NCBI GenBank assembly: GCA_019745415.1
Contig: JAIETF010000109.1
Location: forward strand, 1 to 64,000
Reading direction: 5' to 3'
Length of the DNA: 64,000 nt
Origin: Candidatus Obscuribacterales bacterium
GTDB taxonomy: Bacteria > Cyanobacteriota > Vampirovibrionia > Obscuribacterales > Obscuribacteraceae
The notes under the pieces were generated by a model, which had not been told where the DNA came from, did no database searches, and saw nothing but the letters and a program-made list of their open reading frames with translations. The position numbers were made by a program, and so were the translations under genes. This document shows positions 43,392-51,031 of the stretch, one piece after another (position 1 is the stretch's first letter; each line of letters starts with the position of its first letter).

Positions 43392-45410
43392 ATGCTTCCA
43401 CTTTCCCCAGATCAGCTCAAATGGTTTGTCGAGCATGCAGGACTAATCGTCGCAGCTCCATTCTTAGCGGGCTTCCTTATTATTATGGGTTTGAGAGCTT
43501 CCAAGACTTTGTCGATGGTTGTTTCAATAAGTGCCGTGCTCTACGGTCTATTCCACGCCATCGCCATATTTCAGGCTCTGGCTACCGGCGGCTACGGAGC
43601 GCCTTTCTTCCAGCAAAATATTGATTGGTATGTATCAGATGCTTTCACTTTATCGGTGGGAGTGCTGGTTGACAACCTCTGCTCTTTGATGCTCATCGTT
43701 GTTACCGGCATAAGTTTGCTGGTGCAAATCTATACCCACGGTTATATGCGTGAAGATCCCGGCTACTCTAGGTTCTACGCTTACCTTTCTCTGTTCACCG
43801 GTTCAATGCTCGGCTTGGTTGTTTCTACCAATCTCTTCCAGATGTATGGCTTCTGGGAGCTTGTCGGTGTTTGCTCGTACTTTCTTATTGGTTTCTGGTG
43901 GTACAAAGAGTCGGCTGCTAAAGCCTGTATGAAAGCCTTTGTAGTCAACCGTATCGGCGACTTCGGTTTCTTGATCGGTATCTTGATGTTCTTCCTGGCT
44001 ACCAAAGACTTCTGGCAGGGTTCTGTGGTTCTAGGCTTTATCGGTGAAAACGGTACTAATTTGTCCGGTGTCATCCATAGAGCTGTAGACGCAGGTTTCC
44101 TCAACGAAGGATCTCTATTCCTTATATCTTGTCTTATCCTCATGGGTCCGATGGCTAAGTCGGCGCAGTTCCCCTTGCATGTCTGGTTGCCTGATGCCAT
44201 GGAAGGTCCTACACCGATCTCGGCTCTCATCCACGCTGCCACAATGGTTGCCGCCGGTGTTTACCTGGTGGCCCGTGCCTATCCGCTCTGGCTCACACCG
44301 GACGGTCATATGGGTCAAGCACTGCACGTGGTGGCAATCGTCGGCGCCATCACTGCCTTTATGGCTGCCACAATTGCCATGAGTCAGTACGATATCAAGA
44401 GGGTGCTTGCCTGGTCCACTTGCTCGCAGTTGGGCTATATGTTCGTCGGTCTTGGTTGCGGTGCTTTCACCGGCGGTATATTCCACCTCTTCAACCATGC
44501 CTTCTTCAAAGCCATGCTCTTCCTTTGCAGCGGTGCCGTCATTCACGGTTTGCATGGTGAGCAAGACATCAGACATATGGGTGGTCTCAATAAGTCGATG
44601 CCAATCACCCATGCTTGCTTCTTGATTGGTACTCTGGCTATTTCCGGTTTCCCCATTTTCAGTGGTTTCTTTTCAAAAGACGAAATCATCTCAGCCGCCA
44701 TGCACAGTCATCCGGTTATCGGTTGGCTAATGATGGCCACAGCAGGTATGACTGCTTTCTATATGTTCCGTCTTTACTTCATGACATTTACCGGCAGCTA
44801 TCGCGGCAACGCTCATCCCCATGAGTCTCCCGCTTCGATGACCTGGCCTCTCTTGGTTTTGGCCGTGCCCTCGATGCTCACCGGCTATCTTGGTTTCAAT
44901 ACAGCCAATTTGCAGGCCGCTTTTGCCGGCGCCTCTGCCGAGCATGGTTTGCCCAATCACTTTGCCGCCTTTGTCTACGGCCCAATGGGGCCTCATTTCG
45001 AAGGTTGCAATCTGACCTTGATGGGCACCTCTATTGCCGTGGCCGCTGTTGGCATCTTCTTGGCATTCGCCATGTATCAGACCAAGACCCTGCACTTCAA
45101 CAAGACCTTTGCCGAATCGAAAGAAGGCTTTGCCCACTTGCTTTACAACTTCTCTTTCAACAAGTGGTACATGGACAACCTTTACTTCGGTCTGGTTGAT
45201 CGTGTTTTCTTGCCTTCATTCAAAGGACTCTGGACAAGAGTGGACGGCAAGCTAGTGGAAGGCGTGGTCAATGGAGCCGGTTATGGCACCATGTGCATGG
45301 GCGAAGTTCTGAAATATCTGCAGAACGGCAGGGGTCAATACTATGCCCTGGTTATCTTTGCCTCGGTGGCCGGTATCGCTTGGTTGGCCTATAACTTGCC
45401 GCCCAGGTAG
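43392..45410 (+). CDS. nuoL: NADH-quinone oxidoreductase subunit L (NuoL/NdhF type)
   Basis: NuoL is the distal antiporter-like subunit of complex I with the long lateral helix. The 672-residue length fits. GGAGAAG precedes the ATG. Blocks include FYAYLSLFTGSMLGLV, FWELVGVCSYFLIGFWW with the conserved Glu, SAQFPLHVWLPDAMEGPTPI with the channel residues (about 258-277), and SALIHAATMVAAG. The C-terminal third holds the amphipathic helix region and the end anchor (YNFSFNKWYMDNLYF). It is divergent from nuoM. A His-rich membrane protein gene follows 67 bases later and may belong to the same transcript. Confidence 0.96.
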   Translation: MLPLSPDQLKWFVEHAGLIVAAPFLAGFLIIMGLRASKTLSMVVSISAVLYGLFHAIAIFQALATGGYGAPFFQQNIDWYVSDAFTLSVGVLVDNLCSLMLIVVTGISLLVQIYTHGYMREDPGYSRFYAYLSLFTGSMLGLVVSTNLFQMYGFWELVGVCSYFLIGFWWYKESAAKACMKAFVVNRIGDFGFLIGILMFFLATKDFWQGSVVLGFIGENGTNLSGVIHRAVDAGFLNEGSLFLISCLILMGPMAKSAQFPLHVWLPDAMEGPTPISALIHAATMVAAGVYLVARAYPLWLTPDGHMGQALHVVAIVGAITAFMAATIAMSQYDIKRVLAWSTCSQLGYMFVGLGCGAFTGGIFHLFNHAFFKAMLFLCSGAVIHGLHGEQDIRHMGGLNKSMPITHACFLIGTLAISGFPIFSGFFSKDEIISAAMHSHPVIGWLMMATAGMTAFYMFRLYFMTFTGSYRGNAHPHESPASMTWPLLVLAVPSMLTGYLGFNTANLQAAFAGASAEHGLPNHFAAFVYGPMGPHFEGCNLTLMGTSIAVAAVGIFLAFAMYQTKTLHFNKTFAESKEGFAHLLYNFSFNKWYMDNLYFGLVDRVFLPSFKGLWTRVDGKLVEGVVNGAGYGTMCMGEVLKYLQNGRGQYYALVIFASVAGIAWLAYNLPPR

Positions 45411-45477
45411 GTCCTTGCTTAGGCTTGGATTATTGTTTGTTAACCATACTGTCTTCATAATTTAAACGGAAGAGAAA

Positions 45478-45792
45478 ATGTCAAATAGCGACAACCACGG
45501 CAATTGCGATCACGATCACCATGATGGTCACGGTCATGATCACGGACACGGTCACGGTCATGATCATGACAGCCATAGCCATGACAGTCACGGACATGGC
45601 GACAGTCATGGTCACAGCGGCGAAGCCGCACCCGAGCATGATCTTTTGTTAAAGGCTGTAGTTTTTGCGGCTGCCGCTCTCTTGATAGGCGTCATGGGTT
45701 GGTGGATGACTGTTCCTCTAAACGAAAGTGCAAGCGGCGCTCACGGTGAGGCGGGCGCTTCCGAGCAGCATTCAGAAAGCCAGCATCATTAA
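45478..45792 (+). CDS. Small His-rich single-pass membrane protein
   Basis: This 104-residue protein has GGAAGAG before its ATG. Residues 7-46 are an almost pure His/Asp/Gly/Ser stretch (for example HGHDHGHGHGHDHDSHSHD), like the metal-binding loops of zinc or nickel transport proteins. One transmembrane helix follows (LLLKAVVFAAAALLIGVMGWW, first 20 residues LLLKAVVFAAAALLIGVMGW, about 56-76), and the short tail again ends in His residues. The gene follows nuoL on the same strand. It may store or deliver Zn, Ni or Cu, or be a small complex I-associated subunit; neither is proven. The start is well supported, but the function is unknown. Confidence 0.75.
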   Translation: MSNSDNHGNCDHDHHDGHGHDHGHGHGHDHDSHSHDSHGHGDSHGHSGEAAPEHDLLLKAVVFAAAALLIGVMGWWMTVPLNESASGAHGEAGASEQHSESQHH

Positions 45793-45861
45793 GAAATAGC
45801 TACTTCGCAACCTCAACTTTTGTTGCCGATTAAGCCGCTTCAGGCTTCTTCCGGCGATCTT

Positions 45862-45931
45862 ATAAGACCTTTGTGATATCTTATGCTGCGAGTATTCAGG
45901 CGTATTTCTATGCGCCTTCGAAAGGTCTTAT
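45862..45931. promoter_or_regulatory. Nested inverted repeats upstream of korA
   Basis: ATAAGACCTTT (45862-45872) pairs perfectly with AAAGGTCTTAT (45921-45931), enclosing 48 bases that contain a second stem AGGCG/CGCCT (45898-45902 and 45913-45917). TTTTG follows the outer stem on the plus strand. It could be a terminator for the His-rich gene or a structured leader of korAB. Confidence 0.5.
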
Positions 45932-45975
45932 TTTGTGGGGAGACCCATCTAAGTAAGCGGCAAATCAAAACTTCT

Positions 45976-45996
45976 TAAGTCGTTGCTAAGTCGTTG
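45976..45996. promoter_or_regulatory. 10-bp direct repeat, period 11, before korA
   Basis: TAAGTCGTTG occurs exactly at 45976-45985 and 45987-45996, about one helical turn apart and just ahead of the GAGG of korA. It may be a tandem regulator site or simple slippage. Confidence 0.45.
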
Positions 45997-46012
45997 TTTC
46001 GAGGTTAATTAA

Positions 46013-48010
46013 ATGCAGGAAGTCACAATTGGGATTGCTGGAGCTGCCGGTGACGGTCTCGACAAATCCGGCGATACCCTAGCACGCTCGTGCGGAAGAC
46101 TGGGTCTTCACGTATATGCGTACAACAGCTATCAGTCAATCATTAGGGGCGGTCATATCTGGTTGAAGGTAAGAGTCGGTGAGAACAAAGTTCTCAGCCA
46201 CGGCGACAACCTCAACGTTTTGGTCGCTCTCAACCAGGATTCTATTGAACGCCATGCCGGCGAAGTGCAGGAAGGCGGAGTAGTAATCTTCAACTCAGAC
46301 AGAATCAAGTGCGATCCTTCGCAAGTAAGAGAAGGCGTCAAGATTCTCGGCTTGCCTATGTCTAAAGTCACAGAAGAAGTGGTTAAGACCCATGGTCCTT
46401 TGCAAGCCATCATGCAGAACACAGTAGCCGTTGGCGCTGTCTGCTATTTGGCCAATATCGGTCTTTATGAGCCCACCTCTGTTTTGACCGATACTTTCAG
46501 CCACAAAGGCGAGAAAGTTATCGACCTTAACGTCGGTTTGCTCAAAGCTGGTTTCGAGTTTGCCAAGGCAAACTGCCAGCCGCTCACCAAAGAGTGGAAG
46601 TTCAGCCACAAGAAGCGTCCTTTCATCACCGGTAACGAAGCGATTGCACTCGGCGCCTACGCGGCAGGATGCAAATTCTACAGCGCTTATCCGATGACTC
46701 CTGCTTCAACCATTTTGCACTGGATGGCAAGCCATGCCGCCAAGACCGGCATTTGCGTCAAGCAGTGCGAAGACGAATTGTCTGTGGTCAACATGGCTAT
46801 CGGTGCCGGTATCGCCGGCGTTAGAACAATGTGTGCAACCGCCGGTGGTGGATTTGCTCTCATGACCGAAGCGGTCGGTATGGCCGGCATCATGGAAGTG
46901 CCGGTAGTGGTTGTTGAAGTGCAGCGCGGTGGTCCTTCCACCGGTCTGCCCACAAAGACCGAACAAGCCGACCTCTTCCAAGTTTACGGTGCATCGCAGG
47001 GTGAATTCCCCCGCCTGATCGTAGCTCCCAAATCTATCGCCGATGCCTATGACACCACAGTCGATGTCTTCAACTTGGCTGACAAATATCAGCTTCCTGT
47101 TCTACTGATGTCCGACCTGCTCCTCTCTGAGCACCCTGAGACAGTAGACCCCGAAGTATTCAACTGCGAAGTCAAAATCGATCGCGGCGAAGTAGTCAGT
47201 GAGTGGAAGGAAGAGCAAGGCAAGTTCAAGCGCTTCAAATTCACACCTTCCGGCATTTCGCCTCGCGCTTTGCCCGGTACTGCCAACTGCAACTATGTAT
47301 CGGCTACCGACGATCACGATGAAGAAAGCATCCTCATCTCTGATATGTTCACCTCACCCGGCACCCGCCGCATGATCATGGAGAAGCGCAATCGCAAGAT
47401 TGAGAATCTTCTCAAGGAACTGCCGGCACCTGAGCTGGAAGGTCCTGCCGATGCCGATGTCACCCTGGTTTGCTGGGGCTCGACCTGGGGCGTAGTCAAG
47501 GAAGCAGTTGAACTCTTGAATGCCAAAGGCATCAAGACCAATATGCTCAATATCAAATACATCGCTCCCTTCCATGCCAAAGAAGTGGCTGAGATTCTCG
47601 GTAAAGCCAAGAAGAAAATCTCTGTCGAAGTCAACTACACCAGCCAGATGGCTAGACACATCAAGGCTGAAACCGGTATCTCGATGGATGCCCACGTCAA
47701 CAAGTATGACGGCGAGCCTATCGAGCCGCTCTTTGTAGTTGCCCATGTGGAGCGCATTTTGGCTGGTAAACCGCTCTCTCTCGAATGCACCGAGGAAGAA
47801 GCCAAAGATATCGGCTATCACTATCTGCGTACACATGCTCTTGAAAAATTGCGTCCGTCCAAACTGACCAAAGAGTCGGCCAACGGATACGGCGAGCAAG
47901 TTTGGAACATCGAATTCAGCGAAAGAGCCACCGGCAAACCCGGCGCTCGCATGCTGGTTGGTGTTTCTACCGGCTCTACTCATAGCTTTGAAAAGCTGGC
48001 TGCCGAATAA
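46013..48010 (+). CDS. korA: 2-oxoacid:ferredoxin oxidoreductase, fused gamma-alpha subunit
   Basis: With KorB this enzyme oxidises a 2-oxoacid (probably 2-oxoglutarate) to the acyl-CoA, reducing ferredoxin. The 665-residue chain is a gamma-alpha fusion. The gamma domain covers about 1-190 (GAAGDGLDKSGDTLARSCG; NSYQSIIRGG). The alpha domain starts near 205 (GNEAIALGAYAAGCKFYSAY, then PMTPAS). Next comes AIGAGIAGVRTMCATAGGG with the MTEAVGMAG block and the RGGPSTGLPTKTEQADL cofactor-proximal motif. GAGG lies 8 bases before the ATG. korB begins 40 bases downstream. No delta ferredoxin subunit is present, typical of two-gene Kor. 2-Oxoglutarate is inferred; pyruvate or a branched 2-oxoacid is possible. 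Confidence 0.92.
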   Translation: MQEVTIGIAGAAGDGLDKSGDTLARSCGRLGLHVYAYNSYQSIIRGGHIWLKVRVGENKVLSHGDNLNVLVALNQDSIERHAGEVQEGGVVIFNSDRIKCDPSQVREGVKILGLPMSKVTEEVVKTHGPLQAIMQNTVAVGAVCYLANIGLYEPTSVLTDTFSHKGEKVIDLNVGLLKAGFEFAKANCQPLTKEWKFSHKKRPFITGNEAIALGAYAAGCKFYSAYPMTPASTILHWMASHAAKTGICVKQCEDELSVVNMAIGAGIAGVRTMCATAGGGFALMTEAVGMAGIMEVPVVVVEVQRGGPSTGLPTKTEQADLFQVYGASQGEFPRLIVAPKSIADAYDTTVDVFNLADKYQLPVLLMSDLLLSEHPETVDPEVFNCEVKIDRGEVVSEWKEEQGKFKRFKFTPSGISPRALPGTANCNYVSATDDHDEESILISDMFTSPGTRRMIMEKRNRKIENLLKELPAPELEGPADADVTLVCWGSTWGVVKEAVELLNAKGIKTNMLNIKYIAPFHAKEVAEILGKAKKKISVEVNYTSQMARHIKAETGISMDAHVNKYDGEPIEPLFVVAHVERILAGKPLSLECTEEEAKDIGYHYLRTHALEKLRPSKLTKESANGYGEQVWNIEFSERATGKPGARMLVGVSTGSTHSFEKLAAE

Positions 48011-48050
48011 GCCGCTTCTCGTAAATATCTAAAGTGAGGAATTTAAAAGG

Positions 48051-48929
48051 ATGGCAACTGTAATAGAGCTTCCAGTAGAACTTTTCAAAGGACCAGTCGA
48101 TCCTGACTGGTGTCCTGGTTGTGGCGACTTTGGTGTGTTGAAAGGCGTGCAGATGGCGGCTGCCAAATGCGGAATCAAGCCCGAGAATCTTCTCGTTGTT
48201 TCCGGCATCGGCTGCTCCTCCAACCTGCCCGGCTTCATTCATGCCTATGGTATCCACAGCTTGCACGGTCGTTCGGTGCCAGTGGCAACCGGTGCGCACC
48301 TAGCCAATACCGACTTGAAAGTAGTCATCACCGGTGGTGACGGCGACGGTTATGGTATTGGTGTCGGTCACCTCTTGCACGCTATGCGCCGCAACTTGGA
48401 CGTGACTTATGTGGTGATGGACAACCAAATCTATGGTTTGACCACCGGTCAGACATCGCCCACCACCACACTCGGTCACAAAACCAAGTCGACACCGCAA
48501 GGCAATATCGAAATGCCCTTGAACCCGCTCGCTCTGGCTTTGACTGCCGGCGCCACCTATGTGGCCCGTGGTTTCTCAGGCGAGCAAAAGCAGCTTGCTG
48601 AAATCATCGCTGGTGCTATCGAGCACAAAGGCTTCAGCCTTGTCGATGTCTTCAGCCCCTGTGTTACTTATAACAAAGTCAACACCTATCCTTGGTTCAA
48701 AGAGCGTGTATACAAGCTCGAAGACGAAGGTTGGGATCCTTCCGACTTCCATAAGAGCATGGAGAAAGCTTTTGAGTGGGGCGATAAGATTCCGCTCGGC
48801 GTTATCTACAAGACCGATATGCCTACTTATGAAGACGGCGAACTGGCCTTCAAGAAAGGACCGTTGGTCAAGCAATCACTCAAGGCTGACAAAAAAGTCT
48901 TCGATAGCTTTATCGAAGAACTTATCTAA
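48051..48929 (+). CDS. korB: 2-oxoacid:ferredoxin oxidoreductase, beta (TPP-binding) subunit
   Basis: This 292-residue subunit binds thiamine diphosphate and one 4Fe-4S cluster. WCPGCGDFGVL gives Cys21 and Cys24, SGIGCSSNLPGF gives Cys55, and FSPCVTYN gives Cys204, the usual cluster ligands. The TPP motif is GGDGDGYGIGVGHLLHAMRR with NQIYGLTTGQ-type Mg ligands (about 100-140). It is paired with korA, with a 40-base gap, and closed by a strong terminator. In an organism with complex I this pair links the TCA cycle to ferredoxin rather than NADH. Confidence 0.95.
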   Translation: MATVIELPVELFKGPVDPDWCPGCGDFGVLKGVQMAAAKCGIKPENLLVVSGIGCSSNLPGFIHAYGIHSLHGRSVPVATGAHLANTDLKVVITGGDGDGYGIGVGHLLHAMRRNLDVTYVVMDNQIYGLTTGQTSPTTTLGHKTKSTPQGNIEMPLNPLALALTAGATYVARGFSGEQKQLAEIIAGAIEHKGFSLVDVFSPCVTYNKVNTYPWFKERVYKLEDEGWDPSDFHKSMEKAFEWGDKIPLGVIYKTDMPTYEDGELAFKKGPLVKQSLKADKKVFDSFIEELI

Positions 48930-48953
48930 GCCTCTAGCTAAGCTAAAGAGAGG

Positions 48954-48979
48954 GAGAGGGCGTTATTGCCCTCTCTTTT
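48954..48979 (+). terminator. Rho-independent terminator of korAB
   Basis: An 8-bp stem (GAGAGGGC/GCCCTCTC) with a 6-base loop is followed by TTTT, 25 bases after the korB stop. Confidence 0.9.
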
Positions 48980-49019
48980 CTTAGTTGCGCTTAATTGAAG
49001 CATGATAAACTTATGTTTA

Positions 49020-49049
49020 TTGTATATAGCCTGGTTGTAAAGCTATAAT
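49020..49049 (+). promoter_or_regulatory. Putative promoter with consensus TATAAT
   Basis: TATAAT (49044-49049) lies 29 bases before the ATG of the small Cys protein gene. TTGTAT (49020-49025) with an 18-base spacer is a partial -35. It would drive the 49079 gene and probably dinB. Confidence 0.5.
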
Positions 49050-49078
49050 TTGTCAGTATAAGTAGAGGAGTCGAAAAA

Positions 49079-49399
49079 ATGATCAATCGTTCGGTAATCG
49101 GCAAGAGAGCACCCGGCTCGCAGCCGTTGCAGAAAGATCAAATTTCAACTTTGAAGCAGAAAGCTATTCGAGTGGAAGAGATAGAAGGCATTCGCCGCAC
49201 CACAGTTTGGGACTATCTAGTCGATCTGTGGACTGCCATTACTTATTCTTTTCAACCCAAAGACAGGCAATGTAATATCTATGGTCATACATTGCCGACA
49301 AGCGGCTGGACCGTTGGTCGTCTACCCAAGTGTGTAGATTGCGGCACCCCCATCAACCATCCCGAAGAGTTGCGTAAAGCCTTGCCCCGCGACTGGTAG
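49079..49399 (+). CDS. Small Cys-containing protein of unknown function
   Basis: This 106-residue protein has GAGGAG 9 bases before the ATG and a TATAAT further upstream, so the gene is well supported. It is basic in the N-terminal third. It contains VWDYLVDLWTAI in the middle and, at the end, a possible metal-binding knuckle (QCNIYGH, then LPKCVDCG, residues about 63-89). No family is recognised. It lies in the same frame as dinB, with only two TAG stops and 9 bases between its stop and the proposed dinB start. The two genes are almost certainly co-transcribed and possibly translationally coupled. Confidence 0.75.
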   Translation: MINRSVIGKRAPGSQPLQKDQISTLKQKAIRVEEIEGIRRTTVWDYLVDLWTAITYSFQPKDRQCNIYGHTLPTSGWTVGRLPKCVDCGTPINHPEELRKALPRDW

Positions 49400-49408
49400 C
49401 ATTAGGGT

Positions 49409-50500
49409 ATTCGCAAGATTATTCACATCGATATGGATGCATTCTTTGCTTCAGTGGAGCAAAGAGATAATCCAGCTTTAAAGGGTAAACCGGTAGCTGT
49501 CGGTGGCTCGCCAGATCGCCGCGGTGTTGTCGCTGCCGCTAGTTATGAGGCCCGAGCTTTTGGTGTGCATTCAGCCATGCCGGCGCGCACTGCCATAGAA
49601 CGCTGTCCCGCTCTCGTTTTTGTTAAACCTCGCTTTGAAGTCTATCGGCAAGTCTCAGAAGAGATTCATCGTATCTTTCACGATTACACAGAGCTTGTTG
49701 AGCCGCTTTCGCTCGATGAAGCCTATCTCGATGTTACTGAAAATAAGCACGAGAATCCGGCTATAAGATCTTCGGCTACTCTCATCGCCCGCGAGATAAA
49801 GAACCGCATCAAAGAAACCACTGGGTTGACCGCCTCGGCCGGAGTCTCAATCAATAAATTTCTCGCTAAGACCGCCTCTGGTTTGCGTAAGCCTGATGGG
49901 CTCACTCTCATTCCCCCCGATAAAGCTGAGTCTTTCGCCGAGTCATTGGCCATAGAGAAGTTCTACGGCATAGGCGATGTCACCGCCGCCCGCATGAAAG
50001 CCTCTGGTATTCATACAGGCAAAGATCTAAAGGCTTTGTCTGAAATAGAACTGGTCAAGAAATTTGGTAAAGCCGGTAGTTATTATTATCGCATTGCGCG
50101 CGGTCAAGATGACCGAGAAGTGATACCAAATAGAGTGCGAAAATCGATTGGCGCAGAAGAGAGCTATGCCGATGACCTCACCTCTAGACAGGCTATACAT
50201 GAAGCTCTTGGTGATATTGCCGATACTTTGGAACGGCGGTTGGAGCGTTATGAAACCGGCGGTCGCACCATCACTCTCAAGGTGAAATATGGCGACTACC
50301 AGCAGATTACTCGCAGTCGTACTTTATTGCAGTCTATTTCAAAGAGAGCAGACCTACTGGCTGTGGCTCTTGAACTTCTTGCCATGACCGAGGTCGAGAC
50401 GCGCAGTGTGCGCTTACTTGGGCTCACTGTTTCAAATCTCGACAGCGAGGAAGAAGATGAATGTGCCTATGTGCAACTTACTATAGATTTTGAATGGTAG
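49409..50500 (+). CDS. dinB: DNA polymerase IV (Y-family), apparent AUU start
   Basis: DinB performs translesion synthesis. The first ATG (49433) would give 355 residues starting MDAFFASVEQRDNP and would lose the catalytic Asp. Reading upstream in frame gives ATT CGC AAG ATT ATT CAC ATC GAT ATG, that is (M)RKIIHIDMDAFF, which matches the family N terminus. No ATG, GTG or TTG lies between the in-frame TAG (49403) and this block. Starting at ATT 49409 puts Asp8 and SLDEAYLDV with Asp103/Glu104 at the E. coli numbers. ATT 49418, with AGGGT 9 bases upstream, is the alternative. Palm, fingers, thumb and little-finger domains are all present. The 3' end is followed closely by the NTF2-like gene. 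Function is certain; the start is inferred. Confidence 0.93.
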   Translation: MRKIIHIDMDAFFASVEQRDNPALKGKPVAVGGSPDRRGVVAAASYEARAFGVHSAMPARTAIERCPALVFVKPRFEVYRQVSEEIHRIFHDYTELVEPLSLDEAYLDVTENKHENPAIRSSATLIAREIKNRIKETTGLTASAGVSINKFLAKTASGLRKPDGLTLIPPDKAESFAESLAIEKFYGIGDVTAARMKASGIHTGKDLKALSEIELVKKFGKAGSYYYRIARGQDDREVIPNRVRKSIGAEESYADDLTSRQAIHEALGDIADTLERRLERYETGGRTITLKVKYGDYQQITRSRTLLQSISKRADLLAVALELLAMTEVETRSVRLLGLTVSNLDSEEEDECAYVQLTIDFEW

Positions 50501-50525
50501 TATTGGAGTGATAAATAGAGTTTAT

Positions 50526-51023
50526 ATGTTGAACTTGCTAGCCGGATTCATCGCCATTTTACTGACCTTGACCGTCTCTATTTCTGCCTCTTTTGCTAAA
50601 GAGTCCAAGCCATCTCCTCAAGCCGGTTCTTCTGTGCAAGACCCTCTCATTGGCGAGGCAAAGAAGTTCTTTGAGCGATACGTAGCCTTAAGCAATTCCT
50701 TTGATCCGGCTATCGTAGATCTCTATTCAGACAACGCCGATATACAAAGCACGCGCTATTATGTGGGCGGCAAGAGTCGCACATTACGCTTGCCTGCTTC
50801 TGAGTATAAGAAGATGATTCTTGCTGTTCTACCCACCGCCAAAGCTGCTAAAGATACCGACAGTTATTCAAAGACCACCTATAGCCTGGAAAGCAAAGGT
50901 GTCAAGATTACGACTCTCAGACACAGCAATCTTAAGAACTATGATTCTTGGTTTGTGCTCTTTGTCAGAAAAGAAGGCGGCGTGATGAAGATCTATCAGG
51001 AACTCTCGCAGACGCGCTCTTGA
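50526..51023 (+). CDS. Exported NTF2/SnoaL-like domain protein
   Basis: The open frame begins inside the end of dinB (TTG at 50490). I chose ATG 50526, which gives a clean signal peptide (LNLLAGFIAILLTLTVSISASFA-K) and 165 residues. The mature part (DPLIGEAKKFFERYVALSNSFDPAIV to the end) has the cone-like helix and curved-sheet pattern of SnoaL/NTF2 proteins, for example FFERYVALSNSFDPAIVDLY. Such domains bind small ligands or form dimers, and no catalytic residues are obvious. It ends only 8 bases from the end of the convergent giant gene. It may be co-transcribed with dinB, though a shared role is not apparent. Confidence 0.7.
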   Translation: MLNLLAGFIAILLTLTVSISASFAKESKPSPQAGSSVQDPLIGEAKKFFERYVALSNSFDPAIVDLYSDNADIQSTRYYVGGKSRTLRLPASEYKKMILAVLPTAKAAKDTDSYSKTTYSLESKGVKITTLRHSNLKNYDSWFVLFVRKEGGVMKIYQELSQTRS

Positions 51024-51031
51024 TCACTTTT

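Noticed and set aside
44115..44612. 165-codon minus-strand frame opposite nuoL
   Set aside because: It lies inside a strongly conserved nuoL region and encodes nothing recognisable.
46100..48900. Minus-strand open frames of 66-209 codons opposite korA and korB
   Set aside because: They mirror the biased codons of the real genes and have no starts with ribosome-binding sites or recognisable products.
49079..50500. Single fused gene (small Cys protein plus dinB, same frame)
   Set aside because: Two in-frame TAG stops six bases apart separate them, and the dinB homology starts exactly after them; a sequencing error would need to hit twice.
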